Source of the DNA: Bdellovibrionales bacterium Ga0074139
GTDB taxonomy: Bacteria > Bdellovibrionota > Bdellovibrionia > Bdellovibrionales > Bdellovibrionaceae
Direction: 5' to 3'
Assembly: GCA_001464795.1 (NCBI GenBank)
Contig: LNEB01000010.1
Coordinates: 1-64,000, forward strand
DNA length: 64,000 nucleotides
Shown here: piece after piece, positions 48,219 to 57,887 of the stretch
Layout: the number at the start of each line of letters is the position of its first letter
Position numbering within the stretch: position 1 is the first letter of the stretch
Made by a program: the position numbers and the translations under genes
The notes under the pieces: model-generated
Databases searched by the model: none
What the model was told of the DNA's origin: nothing
The model's input: only the letters and a program-made list of their open reading frames with translations

Positions 48219-50390
48219 ATGAAGACGACTCGAAAAAGAAATTCTCCTCCCTCGGCCACGCGAAAAAGAGCTCCGCGCAAGCTCAAATATCTTCAGCACA
48301 CTCGGTCTTCATCATCAGAATTTACCAACAGGGAAATTGGTTGGTTACGTTTTAATTTAAGAGTTTTGCAAGAAGCTCAGGATCAACGGCAGCCATTGCT
48401 TGAAAGATTTCGTTTCCTATCGATTTCAGGATCTAATTTAGATGAATTTTTTATGAAACGTGTGGGGGGATTGAAAAGGCAATTGGCCTACAACGTTTCA
48501 ACTAAATCCTCTGACGGACAAACCTCCGAGCAGCAATTAATGGCCATTCGCAAATTCGTGGGTCCCATGATGCTATCGCAAAGTCAGTGCTATGATGAAT
48601 TGAAGAAAAAATTAGTGGAATCGGGAATTCGCATTTCGAAGTGGTCAGACTTAACGCCAAAAGAAAAAGACTCTGTCAAAAAATACTATTTGAAAAATGT
48701 CTTTCCTGTCTTGACGCCCTTATCTGTGGATCCGGGGCATCCGTTTCCATTTATATCAAATCTCTCGACTTCCCTTGGGGTCACCCTTAGACATCCTGAC
48801 CGAGAAGAAAAATTATTTGCACGCATCAAAGTTCCTAAAGTGTTACCAGCGTGGATTCAAGTGGATAAGTCTGTTGAAAAGTACATCAGCCTTTTGGATG
48901 TGATAACAGAAAACTTGCAAGATCTTTTTCCTCATATGCAGGTCCTCAATGTCATGCCCTTTAGAATCACTCGTAATGCAGATTCTGACAGGGACGAAGA
49001 GGATGCCGAAGATCTTTTACAATCCATCACAGAAGAACTTCGGCAGAGACGTTTCGCTGAAGTCGTAAGATTACAACACGGGCCTAATCCTGATCTTTGG
49101 ATCTTGCAATTTTTAATTGATGAGCTTGAGCTTAAACCAGAAGACGTTTATGAGCATTCAGGTGAACTGGATTATGGAGATCTTTTATTCTTTGCTGACT
49201 TACCTAGAAAAGACTTAAAATTTGAATCATTTTCATCGATCACTCCTCATGCTTTTGCGGATGAATCCCAATCTATTTTTAATATCATCAGGGCAAGCGA
49301 TCATCTTTTGCACCACCCCTATGAAAGCTTTTCTTCAACAGTGGAAAGATTTGTCAGAGAAGCGGCCCATGATCCTAAAGTGCTAGCCATCAAAATGACT
49401 CTTTACCGAACGGGAGATAATTCTCCGTTTGTTAAATCATTGATTGAAGCGGCTGAAATGGGAAAGCAAGTGGTGTGTCTGGTAGAATTAAAAGCACGCT
49501 TTGATGAAGAGAGAAACATTTACTGGGCACAAGAACTTGAAAGTGCTGGCGTGCATGTTGTTTACGGAGTGGTGGGCTTAAAAACTCACGCCAAAACCAC
49601 TTTGATTGTTAGGCAAGAAGAAGAGGGACTCAATTGCTACTGTCATATCGGAACGGGTAATTACAATGTTAGCACCTCAAGGTTTTACACAGACTTTGGC
49701 TTATTAACCGCCCGAGATGAAATCACCAATGATGTAGTTGAATTTTTTCATTATTTAACAGGTCGATCACTAAAGACTGAATATAAAAATTTACTGGTCG
49801 CACCTGTGAATATGTTTCATCAGATGATTAAAATGATCGAGCGCGAAGGTGAAAATGCCAAAGCCGGAAAGCCTGCTCAAATTATCGCCAAGTTTAATAA
49901 CATGGAAGAAAATGATATTTCTTTGGCACTTTATTCGGCCTCACAAAGTGGTGTGGACATTGATTTAATAGTCAGAGGTTTTTGTTGTATGCGTCCAAAG
50001 ACCAACGGACTTTCTGAAAAAATTCGTGTGATTTCTATTCTGGGAAGATTTTTAGAACACTCGAGAGTTTATTATTTCAGAAATGCAGCGGCAGATCCTG
50101 TTGATGGCCTATTCTTTATTGGTTCGGCTGATTGGATGTACAGAAACTTACATGCTCGTGTGGAGGCCTTAGTTCCTATTTATGATCGTAATTTAAAAGA
50201 AAAACTTTGGGAGTCCTTGCAACTTTCATTGAAAGACGGAAGGCAAGCCTGGGATATGGACTCTAAGGGAAATTACACACAAAGAAAATCGGAGAGCATA
50301 GGTTTGCACCAAAAGTTAATTGATCTCACAAAAAATCGTTTAAAATCTGAGCAAGAGCAAAAAGAAAAGCAAAAGAAAGAGTCTTTATGA
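48219..50390 (+). CDS. ppk: polyphosphate kinase 1
   Basis: Makes polyphosphate from ATP by a phospho-histidine intermediate. The 723-residue protein has the N and head domains followed by the two C-terminal lobes. The catalytic His457 lies in 'GLKTHAKTTLIV' and His476 in 'CHIGTGNYN'. A basic N-terminal extension of about 35 residues (Lys/Arg/Ser-rich) precedes the usual start ('NREIGWLRFNLRVLQEA'). Its stop overlaps sixA (ATGA). A phosphatase, porin-like protein and pho regulators follow, so this is a phosphate block. Confidence 0.96.
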   Translation: MKTTRKRNSPPSATRKRAPRKLKYLQHTRSSSSEFTNREIGWLRFNLRVLQEAQDQRQPLLERFRFLSISGSNLDEFFMKRVGGLKRQLAYNVSTKSSDGQTSEQQLMAIRKFVGPMMLSQSQCYDELKKKLVESGIRISKWSDLTPKEKDSVKKYYLKNVFPVLTPLSVDPGHPFPFISNLSTSLGVTLRHPDREEKLFARIKVPKVLPAWIQVDKSVEKYISLLDVITENLQDLFPHMQVLNVMPFRITRNADSDRDEEDAEDLLQSITEELRQRRFAEVVRLQHGPNPDLWILQFLIDELELKPEDVYEHSGELDYGDLLFFADLPRKDLKFESFSSITPHAFADESQSIFNIIRASDHLLHHPYESFSSTVERFVREAAHDPKVLAIKMTLYRTGDNSPFVKSLIEAAEMGKQVVCLVELKARFDEERNIYWAQELESAGVHVVYGVVGLKTHAKTTLIVRQEEEGLNCYCHIGTGNYNVSTSRFYTDFGLLTARDEITNDVVEFFHYLTGRSLKTEYKNLLVAPVNMFHQMIKMIEREGENAKAGKPAQIIAKFNNMEENDISLALYSASQSGVDIDLIVRGFCCMRPKTNGLSEKIRVISILGRFLEHSRVYYFRNAAADPVDGLFFIGSADWMYRNLHARVEALVPIYDRNLKEKLWESLQLSLKDGRQAWDMDSKGNYTQRKSESIGLHQKLIDLTKNRLKSEQEQKEKQKKESL

Positions 50391-50911
50391 TTCAATTAAT
50401 ACTTATTCGTCACAGCGTGGCTCAAGAGCGTGAAGAATTTTTTAAAAAAACTAAAATGGACGATGCCTTTAGACCCTTAACTTTAAAAGGTTGTCGAAGA
50501 CTAGAAAAAATGACGGGTCTTATGAAAAGACGTTGGGTCAAAAACTTTGATCTTGTGATCACAAGCCCTTACACCCGTGCAAGACAATCAGCTGAAATTA
50601 TCTCTCAAGTTTACAGTGAATTAAAAATTAAAGAGTGTGCTGAGCTTGTTCCTCAAAGCCCACCCCAAGCCTTTGTAAAGTGGATTAAATCACAAAATTT
50701 TAAAGGTTCTACTTTTGCAGTTGTCGGTCATGAACCTAACTTAAGTCTTCTAGCCACCTATTTATTAGCAGGTAACGAGTACGCGTTTTTAGAATTTAAA
50801 AAAGCAGGTTTGATGTGCTTAGAAGTGGACACTTTAAAAAGTCTTGGACCTAGCTCTGCTCAGTTACAATGGTTGATGTCACCTAAGCTTGTACTTCGTG
50901 AAAGGAAGTAA
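50387..50911 (+). CDS. SixA-type phosphohistidine phosphatase
   Basis: A 174-residue histidine-phosphatase-fold protein. The catalytic RH motif is in 'LILIRHSVAQERE' near residue 8, 'VITSPYTRARQSAE' carries the second Arg, and the second His is in 'VVGHEPNLSLL'. SixA removes phosphate from histidine of phosphotransfer proteins. It is translationally coupled to ppk by a 4-nt overlap. Whether its target is a two-component phosphotransfer protein or another phosphohistidine protein is open. Confidence 0.88.
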   Translation: MIQLILIRHSVAQEREEFFKKTKMDDAFRPLTLKGCRRLEKMTGLMKRRWVKNFDLVITSPYTRARQSAEIISQVYSELKIKECAELVPQSPPQAFVKWIKSQNFKGSTFAVVGHEPNLSLLATYLLAGNEYAFLEFKKAGLMCLEVDTLKSLGPSSAQLQWLMSPKLVLRERK

Positions 50912-50913
50912 AA

Positions 50914-51507
50914 ATGAAAAGTATTATTATAATGTTACTCTGCATTTCTACCTACAGTTTTGCTAACCCTCGAGTCCTTCAACTACTGATTGACTCTGAA
51001 AAATACGATAAGATGGTGAACAACGGTCACCAATTAGCTCTTAAAAATGCCAGTTTTGAATACTGTGTTCAGCGTGGTGAGCACGTAAGAACTTATACCA
51101 AAGCCAATTTGATGTTTTTTTTATCGGACTGTATTTCTTATGCAGGTGCCAACTTTATAAAAGATCAGGATCCAGAAATGTGCTACAAAGTTGCTAGGCT
51201 TGCAACATTGGAGTCCGAGTTCAGTTCTTTGAAAGAAAAATGCCGAGATGAAATTGGCTATTATCTTTGCCGTAAAAAAGCTCAAGATTTTCAGTCTCGT
51301 TTGAATTGTGCCAGTGATTTAAACTATCCAATTCCCGTGAAGGAATGCCCTCAAGAGGTCAAGTCTTTGAATGAGCTTCGAAAAAAACAAAAATCAAAAA
51401 CTAAGCTTACTAGACAACAGGCTGAAGTTTTTAAGAATGGTTTTTGTGATCAGCCCTCAATACCAATACCGCCTTCTAACGATGATGGTAAGCCAGGACA
51501 AATTTAG
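50914..51507 (+). CDS. exported cysteine-rich protein of unknown function
   Basis: A 197-residue protein with a signal peptide (about residues 1-17, IIMLLCISTYSFA). The mature part has eight Cys and many Lys/Glu, suggesting disulfides in the periplasm. I do not recognise it. It begins 2 nt after sixA, so it should be in the ppk operon. Its stop overlaps the convergent ppx stop by 4 nt. GGAAG lies upstream. Confidence 0.7.
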   Translation: MKSIIIMLLCISTYSFANPRVLQLLIDSEKYDKMVNNGHQLALKNASFEYCVQRGEHVRTYTKANLMFFLSDCISYAGANFIKDQDPEMCYKVARLATLESEFSSLKEKCRDEIGYYLCRKKAQDFQSRLNCASDLNYPIPVKECPQEVKSLNELRKKQKSKTKLTRQQAEVFKNGFCDQPSIPIPPSNDDGKPGQI

Positions 51508-52403
51508 ATCATAGAAAACAAAAGACCATCACGTAAACCAACGCCTGGTATTTGAATTTGATCAATACCCGCTTGCCTTAAAATCATTTCAACAACGGCA
51601 GTGGCAGGAACGATCACATCGGCCCGGTCTTCTCTCATGCCAAGTAAGGCCACGCGGTCACGGAGGCTGGTTTTAAGTAGTCGATCAAATAGAAAACCCA
51701 GTTCTTGAGTCAGCACGGACTCGTTGGCTAAGTCATGTAAAATTTGAGTTTTTAATTTGGCCATACATTCCAGATTTCCACCGGTTCCAACAGCCATATC
51801 AAAGGCAATACCACTCATTTTTTTATCAAAAAATTCAACCACTGGTTTTAAAAGATCACCTAAAACGATTTTGATGTGTTGCTCAGACATCTTTCTGGTG
51901 CGCAAATATTCAAGCATGCGAACTGTGCCCAAGGAAAAGCTTTCTGAGTTTTTGATGGATCCATCTTGAACGTGGGTCACTTCTACGCTGCCACCACCCA
52001 CATCAATTAATATTGCATTTTTTCTTTTCAAGTTAATTTGATGTTTAACGGCTGTGAAAACAAGTTGAGCTTCTTCCAGGCCACTGATTAATTCCAGTTG
52101 AATTTTAGATGCGGTCTGAATTCGGGAAACAAATTCTGTTTTGTTTCTTGATTCACGAACGGCACTTGTGGCAACAGCCCGGCACTTGATCACACCCATT
52201 TTGTGATTCACTTCTGAAAATTCTTGAAAGCATCCCTCTGCTTTTTTCAATATACCATCCGAGATCACACCCGTTTGAAAAACATCAGTGCCAAGTCTTA
52301 ATGGAACTCGGTATTTTTTTAAGATCTCGAACCGATCACCATGCCATTCGGCTACAATCATTCGAGCTGCGTTGGAACCAAGATCAATGGCAGATATTCT
52401 CAT
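51504..52403 (-). CDS. Ppx/GppA-family phosphatase
   Basis: The family includes exopolyphosphatase and guanosine pentaphosphate phosphatase. The 299-residue protein has the actin-like ATPase fold: 'AIDLGSNAARMIVAEW' (phosphate 1), 'ATSAVRESRNK', 'AILIDVGGGSVEVT' (phosphate 2) and 'MAVGTGGNLECMA'. It lacks the C-terminal HD-type domain of the long forms, so it is a short single-module version. It is opposite to the ppk operon, in place to break down the polymer that ppk makes. Confidence 0.9.
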   Translation of the reverse strand: MRISAIDLGSNAARMIVAEWHGDRFEILKKYRVPLRLGTDVFQTGVISDGILKKAEGCFQEFSEVNHKMGVIKCRAVATSAVRESRNKTEFVSRIQTASKIQLELISGLEEAQLVFTAVKHQINLKRKNAILIDVGGGSVEVTHVQDGSIKNSESFSLGTVRMLEYLRTRKMSEQHIKIVLGDLLKPVVEFFDKKMSGIAFDMAVGTGGNLECMAKLKTQILHDLANESVLTQELGFLFDRLLKTSLRDRVALLGMREDRADVIVPATAVVEMILRQAGIDQIQIPGVGLRDGLLFSMI

Positions 52404-52467
52404 GCTAATAGATTAAAGAGGCTTTTTGAGACTTGCAACAAATCTTACGTTATGATTTTCTTGACAG

Positions 52468-53508
52468 ATGATTTCTCTAATATTTTTTTCGTTTTTATCA
52501 TCTTTGTGTTTGGCAGAAAATATTGATCTTAAATTGAAGGGTGAGGCTGATTTCTATTTTGAATACAATCACAGTCCTACATCCAAAACAGGGCAAACAG
52601 CCTTTGAAATAAGTCGGCTTGAAATTCTGCCATCTTTTGATTTTTACAATGCTCAAGATCAATTGAAGCTTGAGTTAAGATTCGACTTGGCCGAGAAGCG
52701 GGACAACACCAGCAGTTATCAAACAAAAATGGAAAACGCTTATCTGTCTTGGCAACCCTCCCGTACGCCCCAGTGGACACATGAATTGGGTTTGATCAGA
52801 CCTCTGTGGCGAACGGAAGAAGCTCGGATTTCATTGTTTGATAATTTTGGTGATTCCAGTAAAAATCTCTCTCGCAGGTATCAATTTTTAAATGATTCAG
52901 ACATGGGCTACCAAGGGATTTACCAATGGAAAGAGCAGCATAAATTCTCTTTTGCTTTTGTTAACGGTGAGGAAAATCGAACGGCTGAAGTTGGAGCCAG
53001 TAAAGAAATTCAATTGGGCTACTTTCATAATTTTGAAGATATACTGTGGTCAGGGTGGCTCAGTTTTGGTCGGGTGGACCAGGTTGAAGATTCCGTTTCT
53101 GAAAAGTCACGAATTTTATTGAGACATCAAAATCAGTGGGGACGGATCGGTCTTGGCTTAGAATTTCTTTATGCCGCAGACTCTAATTCTGATTTTGAAA
53201 GCAGTGGCAGAGCAGAAGGTATGACTTTCACGGAACTCACTGAACCCCGCAATATACGAACTGATGCTTACCGGGTTGAACTTTACTACACTCTCAACCC
53301 CCTGCAACAAATTCTTGTACGCTATGATTCCCTCAGGGTGAATCTCAGCAATAAAGGACTGACCTCAGTGACAGCCGCTTGGCTTAAATCTGAACCAGAG
53401 CTTTTTGATTGGGGTTTATATTATGAATCTACACTTTATGGCTCTGAGCATTCAGCTAAAAGTCGCCAAATTGAATTGGTTAGGGTCGGTCTTTCAAAGG
53501 TCTTTTAG
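52468..53508 (+). CDS. exported porin-like outer-membrane protein
   Basis: A 346-residue protein with a signal peptide (about residues 1-16, IFFSFLSSLCLA). The rest alternates polar and hydrophobic residues and is rich in Tyr, Trp and Ser, with repeated 'LxWxxxxxxFSFAFVNG'-like strands, typical of a beta barrel. The last residues (LVRVGLSKVF) end in Phe, a barrel signature. Phosphate-selective porins of the OprP type have this size and context, but the family is not certain. It sits between ppx and the pho operon. A perfect -10 hexamer TATGAT lies at 52451, only 12 nt before the start. Confidence 0.75.
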   Translation: MISLIFFSFLSSLCLAENIDLKLKGEADFYFEYNHSPTSKTGQTAFEISRLEILPSFDFYNAQDQLKLELRFDLAEKRDNTSSYQTKMENAYLSWQPSRTPQWTHELGLIRPLWRTEEARISLFDNFGDSSKNLSRRYQFLNDSDMGYQGIYQWKEQHKFSFAFVNGEENRTAEVGASKEIQLGYFHNFEDILWSGWLSFGRVDQVEDSVSEKSRILLRHQNQWGRIGLGLEFLYAADSNSDFESSGRAEGMTFTELTEPRNIRTDAYRVELYYTLNPLQQILVRYDSLRVNLSNKGLTSVTAAWLKSEPELFDWGLYYESTLYGSEHSAKSRQIELVRVGLSKVF

Positions 53509-53585
53509 CTGTTAAGATTTGGTTAAACATAAGCGTTTTTGACGTTAAAATAGACTTCTCGCTTAAGTCAGATTAGGAGTATTGT

Positions 53586-54245
53586 ATGGATAGATCCCAC
53601 TCAACTCAGCTTGAAAATTTAAGAAACAAGGCCAATCAGATGGGCCAACACACTCAAAAAGCATTGGGACTGGTTCTACAAGCTTTAATAGAAAAACGCA
53701 TTGAAATATTTGATCAAGTGTTTGAAATCGAGAAGCAAATTAACGAATGGCACAAGCAAGTTGACGAAGAGGCTGTGGAATTTATAGCTCAAAATGGACC
53801 AGTGGCAAAAGATTTAAGAACCACAGTGGCTCTTGTTAAAATCAATACGGATTTGGAAAGAATGGGCGATCAATGTGTGAACATTGCACACATTGGTAAA
53901 GACGCTTTGAAACGTGGTGATGATTTGAACCTTCCGATCATTAGAACCATGTTTTCTTTAGTTCAAGAAATGATTGAAAAGTCTTTAAGCTCTTTTGTAA
54001 AGCATGATGCAAAAGTGGCTGAACGAGTTTTGATGATGGATGATGAAGTTGATACATTAAAAGCTAAAGTTCAAACTGACATGATCATCGAGCTCAAAAA
54101 AGATCCCCAATCAGCTGAAAAATATTTAGCGCTTATTTTGATTGCTAGAAATCTGGAACGATTCGGTGATCATGCCACTAATATTGCTGAAGATGTCATC
54201 TACACAGAAGCGGGTCAGGATATTCGCCATGGAGGTTTTCTATGA
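53586..54245 (+). CDS. phoU: phosphate signalling protein PhoU
   Basis: PhoU binds the Pst transporter and PhoR and signals phosphate sufficiency. The 219-residue protein shows two helical repeats with the metal-binding signatures 'DLERMGDQCVNIAH' and 'NLERFGDHATNIAEDV'. AGGAG lies upstream. Its stop overlaps phoB (ATGA). No pst transporter genes are in the window. Confidence 0.95.
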   Translation: MDRSHSTQLENLRNKANQMGQHTQKALGLVLQALIEKRIEIFDQVFEIEKQINEWHKQVDEEAVEFIAQNGPVAKDLRTTVALVKINTDLERMGDQCVNIAHIGKDALKRGDDLNLPIIRTMFSLVQEMIEKSLSSFVKHDAKVAERVLMMDDEVDTLKAKVQTDMIIELKKDPQSAEKYLALILIARNLERFGDHATNIAEDVIYTEAGQDIRHGGFL

Positions 54246-54946
54246 ATCTTGCTGCCTTTAAGGTTCACGTTGTTGAAGACGAAATAGAGATCCGAGAACT
54301 CATGTCTTTGCATTTATCAAGACAAGGCTATCATGTCACTGAAAGTGGTAGCAGTGAAGAAGCCCTAGATAAAATGAAAACTCATAAATTTGATTTGTTA
54401 ATTCTTGATTGGATGCTTCCTGGCATGAGTGGCGTGGAATTTTTAGATCGATTAAAAACACACTCGACTCAATCACGAGTTTTAATGGTCACAGCTAAGT
54501 CTGAACCCCAAGACATTGTTTTTGGTTTGGAAAAAGGCGCTGATGATTATTTAACAAAACCTTTTGATCCTTCTGTTTTTTTAGCTCGAGTCAAAGTTCT
54601 TTTGCGTAGATCGGGCCAGCAGGAAACCGTAGCACAGAATATTTTCGATATAGATGGATTGAAAATTAATTTTGATACCTATGAAGTCAGTCTCAAAGGG
54701 CAGCCTCTTCATTTGACTCCTTCTGAATACAAACTGCTTGCTATTCTGATTCAGCATCAAGGACGAGTTTTAACCCGTGATCAGCTGATCGAGCGAGTGC
54801 AGGGAGAAGGTATAAGTGTCACGGGCCGAACAGTGGACACTCATATTTTTGGTCTTAGAAAAAAACTAGCCGAATGGGCTGATCATGTGGATACCATTCG
54901 AGGCATCGGTTACCGCTACAAGTCTGACGTGAACTTACCCTCATGA
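54242..54946 (+). CDS. phoB: phosphate response regulator PhoB
   Basis: A 234-residue OmpR-type regulator. The receiver domain has acidic residues near 12-14 and the phospho-acceptor Asp56 in 'LLILDWMLPGMSG', plus Lys in 'DDYLTKPFDP'. The winged-helix domain covers about 130-230 with 'LTPSEYKLLAIL' and 'GRTVDTHIFGLRKKL'. GGAGG lies a few bases upstream, inside phoU. Its stop overlaps phoR (ATGA). Confidence 0.95.
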   Translation: MNLAAFKVHVVEDEIEIRELMSLHLSRQGYHVTESGSSEEALDKMKTHKFDLLILDWMLPGMSGVEFLDRLKTHSTQSRVLMVTAKSEPQDIVFGLEKGADDYLTKPFDPSVFLARVKVLLRRSGQQETVAQNIFDIDGLKINFDTYEVSLKGQPLHLTPSEYKLLAILIQHQGRVLTRDQLIERVQGEGISVTGRTVDTHIFGLRKKLAEWADHVDTIRGIGYRYKSDVNLPS

Positions 54947-56208
54947 TTTCTAAAAGATTCCCATGGCGTATTTTTTCTTTGAGTTTTTTAACTCAGCTTG
55001 CTGTTTTTAATGCTTTGTACGGATTTATTTTTTTGCTCAAAGGCATGCCCTGGAACATGTACTATGTCTTGCTGACCTCGGTTTCCTGTTTGGTCAGTAC
55101 CTTGATTATCATTAAGCCTGTTTACTCTTTGTTTGTGACTTTGAAAAATCAGAAGGCTGACTGGTACCGAGAGCGCGAGGAAAGCCAAGCTTTTCTGGGT
55201 GCCATTCAAGAAGCAGTGGTGACTTTTAATTTGGATCAGCAGATTGTTTTTTTTAATCCTCAATTTGCTGCCCATTTCATTGGTGAGAATTCATCGAGTA
55301 AGAAAAGAAAAGTAAACCAGGTATTTAATCAACCAGAAATATTAAATGCCATTGATGAAGTCATTAAAAATGGTCAAAGCCAAAAACTAACTTTAAAGCT
55401 TCCCACTTTGATTGATTCTGATTCCAGGTTTTTTACGATCAGTCTTGCGCCTGTGCTTATGCAAAAAAATCAGGAACTTTACGAAATTGTGGCCGTCTTT
55501 CACGACATTTCAGATATTAAAAAGGCAGAAGCCATACGCATTGATTTTGTTGGCAACGCTTCCCATGAACTTCGCACTCCACTGACATCCATCAAGGGCT
55601 ACGTGGAGACCTTACGTGAAGATATCGAAAATAATCGTTTGGATCAGGCAGGTAAATTTATTTCTATTGTGTCTAGAAACGTGGATCGATTGATCGATTT
55701 AGTTAACGATCTGTTGAATTTATCAAAAATGGAATCTGGTACAGAAATTCGCTTGCAGTACTTTTCTCCGCTTCAATTGACTCAAACAGTGGTTGGTGAA
55801 TTGGCACTTTTAGCGCAAGAAAAAAATATTGTGATTAAAAGTTTCAGTGAAGTATCAGAGATGAATGCCGATTCGCAAAAAGTCGAGCAAGTTTTAAGAA
55901 ATCTGGTTTCCAATGCCATTAAATACATTCCTGAACAAAAAGAAATCCAGATCCAATGGAAAAATACTGATCAGGAAATTTTACTTGTGGTTTCGGATAA
56001 CGGACCTGGAATTCCTCAAGAGCATCATGCAAGACTTTTTGAAAGATTTTATAGAATTGATCGGGGTCGTTCACGTGAAGCGGGCGGTACGGGTTTAGGC
56101 CTAGCCATTGCTAAGCACATCATGCAAGGTCATGGAGGCTCGATCGAAGTTAGAAGTCGTCCGGGGCAGGGAACTCAATTTTATTGTCATTTTCCAAAAA
56201 AAGGTTAA
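54943..56208 (+). CDS. phoR: phosphate sensor histidine kinase PhoR
   Basis: A 421-residue sensor kinase. Two N-terminal membrane helices (about 8-30 and 35-58) flank a short loop; a PAS domain covers about 80-190. The dimerisation motif has His208 in 'NASHELRTPLTSIKG'; the ATPase domain has 'NLVSNAIKYIP', 'VSDNGPGIP' and 'GGTGLGLAIAKHI'. It is translationally coupled to phoB. The short periplasmic loop means it senses through partners such as PhoU. Confidence 0.95.
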   Translation: MISKRFPWRIFSLSFLTQLAVFNALYGFIFLLKGMPWNMYYVLLTSVSCLVSTLIIIKPVYSLFVTLKNQKADWYREREESQAFLGAIQEAVVTFNLDQQIVFFNPQFAAHFIGENSSSKKRKVNQVFNQPEILNAIDEVIKNGQSQKLTLKLPTLIDSDSRFFTISLAPVLMQKNQELYEIVAVFHDISDIKKAEAIRIDFVGNASHELRTPLTSIKGYVETLREDIENNRLDQAGKFISIVSRNVDRLIDLVNDLLNLSKMESGTEIRLQYFSPLQLTQTVVGELALLAQEKNIVIKSFSEVSEMNADSQKVEQVLRNLVSNAIKYIPEQKEIQIQWKNTDQEILLVVSDNGPGIPQEHHARLFERFYRIDRGRSREAGGTGLGLAIAKHIMQGHGGSIEVRSRPGQGTQFYCHFPKKG

Positions 56209-56211
56209 GGC

Positions 56212-57048
56212 GTGGGATCTCAGGAGTTTGAAAATTACTATTCACAAATTTACCTCGAGCGATGGCCTGTTTTAAAAAATGCTTTAGGTCATAGTCACCG
56301 AGTTGAGTACTCTTTAAGGGATGCAGAGGTTAAATTAAGTGAACTGGCCACCCATCAGTCAGGGAAAATTTTATCCCGGGATTTAGAAGGGCAGTTGATT
56401 CATTATATTTTGGATCCTGCCAGTGTTTTAGTGGCTCGTTGTCTTCCACTTCAGAACGCAGAGAAAATACTTGATATGTGTGCAGCCCCTGGGGGAAAAA
56501 GCCTTGTTTTATTTTCTCGCATGCCAAAACAAACAGAACTTGTTTGCAATGAAATCTCGGCACCCAGAAGAGAAGCATTAAAAAAAGTTTTACAGAATTA
56601 CATTCCTAAAGAGCAACGTGAAAATCGTCTGTGGATCAAAGGCCTAGATGGGGCACAATTTGGCCTCAGGCAACCCGGTCAATTTGATGCTGTATTGTTA
56701 GATGCGCCCTGTTCCGGTGAGGCTCACTTGCTTGAAAATCAACAGGAACTCAGCCACTGGAGTCCAAAAAGAACCCAGGGCTTAAGCATCAAACAGTACT
56801 CATTATTAAGTAGCGCTTGGAGTGCCATTAAACCAGGTGGATTTATCATGTATTCCACTTGTTCAGTTTCACCGATTGAAAATGATGGTGTTATCCAAAA
56901 ACTTTTAAAGAAAAAAAAGGATCAGGTTGAAATTCTTAAGCCTGAATTGGAAGTGCAGCCTGAATGGACCGAGCATGGGTTTCAGTACTTACCCGATCGA
57001 TCAGGTATGGGCCCTATGTATGGATGCTTAATTCGAAAAAAATTATAG
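56212..57048 (+). CDS. RsmB/NOP2/Sun-family rRNA cytosine-C5 methyltransferase
   Basis: A 278-residue enzyme. The SAM-binding 'ILDMCAAPGGKSLVLF', the catalytic Cys in 'LLDAPCSGEAHL' and the second Cys in 'YSTCSVSPIEND' are all present. It lacks an N-terminal NusB-type RNA domain, so it is a short form like NSUN4-type proteins. GTG start, 3 nt after phoR. Its stop overlaps the convergent small gene by 6 nt. The target base is not known. Confidence 0.9.
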   Translation: MGSQEFENYYSQIYLERWPVLKNALGHSHRVEYSLRDAEVKLSELATHQSGKILSRDLEGQLIHYILDPASVLVARCLPLQNAEKILDMCAAPGGKSLVLFSRMPKQTELVCNEISAPRREALKKVLQNYIPKEQRENRLWIKGLDGAQFGLRQPGQFDAVLLDAPCSGEAHLLENQQELSHWSPKRTQGLSIKQYSLLSSAWSAIKPGGFIMYSTCSVSPIENDGVIQKLLKKKKDQVEILKPELEVQPEWTEHGFQYLPDRSGMGPMYGCLIRKKL

Positions 57049-57309
57049 ATCCCAAGAGGGATCAAATGCCTGCTTGTTTTTAAATTTACAATTTTTACCC
57101 TTACAATCAGAGGGTTGATTTTCAATGGATTGATTAAAATCCGATTCCCAGCTTCTGAAGTCCACGCCGTCGACCTCTTGACTGACCTCTGCATAAACTT
57201 CGTCTTGATTTGTTAATACAGGGACTGCATCCCGTAAATCGACAGTGTCGGCTAGGGTTTGAGATTGGGCACCAATTAATATGACTAGGACATAAAGGAG
57301 TTTCATCAT
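57043..57309 (-). CDS. small exported protein of unknown function
   Basis: An 88-residue protein with a leader (about residues 1-21, LLYVLVILIGAQSQTLA). The mature part is acidic, with two Cys near the end in 'DCKGKNCKFKNKQ'. I do not recognise it. The start is ATG 57309 or 57306; neither has a strong ribosome site, and a longer frame starts at 57339. It is divergent from the thioredoxin-like gene at 57486. Confidence 0.5.
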   Translation of the reverse strand: MMKLLYVLVILIGAQSQTLADTVDLRDAVPVLTNQDEVYAEVSQEVDGVDFRSWESDFNQSIENQPSDCKGKNCKFKNKQAFDPSWDL

Positions 57310-57485
57310 GAGATTCAATACTTCAATATCTGTGCCCAATCAAAATCCAGCAGATCATCGAGGTTGGGTTTGATTGTTTCAAATCGAGAAACAGGTGATT
57401 AAGATTTTACACTTGCTGATAGAACATACGAAAACTTCAAACTTCTTGGTGTTTTTAAATTGTTTCATTATGATAATACTTATCT

Positions 57486-57884
57486 ATGTTTCTAATGACG
57501 AGTCTTCTCTATTTTCAAATTTCCATGGCACAAACAGCCCTGAACTTGAATTCCACTGGGGAAACCGAGTTAAAACCCAGCCTGGGGCCTTATTTATTTG
57601 TGCAAGAAAACTGTGAAGCCTGTAAGAAAGCTCTTATTTTATTAAGTCAGTGTGATTCAAAAACTAAAAATAATTTCACAATAGTGGCTATGGAATCAAA
57701 AAAGTGGGCAAGAAGTTTACAACTTACTGCTGTGATAAAAAGCATAAATCCGAAAGCTTTTTATCTTATGAGCTATGCAGAGGCCAAGAAATTAGGTGTG
57801 TTGGGTACTCCGTCGTACTTACCAGGGCTTGATAAAAAATTACGACCTTTGAATTGTGAACAAATCAAAGAAATAAAGTTGTAA
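57486..57884 (+). CDS. exported thioredoxin-like protein
   Basis: A 132-residue protein with a short leader (LLYFQISMA, cut after SMA), then a thioredoxin-like fold with the motif CEAC in 'FVQENCEACKKA' and a cis-Pro loop in 'GVLGTPSYLPG'. It may be a periplasmic disulfide protein. It ends 3 nt before the NFACT gene and may be co-transcribed with it. Alternative starts exist because the N-terminal region is AT-rich. Confidence 0.6.
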   Translation: MFLMTSLLYFQISMAQTALNLNSTGETELKPSLGPYLFVQENCEACKKALILLSQCDSKTKNNFTIVAMESKKWARSLQLTAVIKSINPKAFYLMSYAEAKKLGVLGTPSYLPGLDKKLRPLNCEQIKEIKL

Positions 57885-57887
57885 TTC

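Noticed and set aside
52451-52468. Leaderless transcript for the porin-like gene
   Set aside because: TATGAT lies at the right distance but no convincing -35 pairs with it, so I mention it only in the gene entry.
57337-57376. Inverted repeat CAATCAAA/TTTGATTG between divergent small genes
   Set aside because: An 8-bp AT-rich repeat 24 nt apart is expected by chance in this composition.
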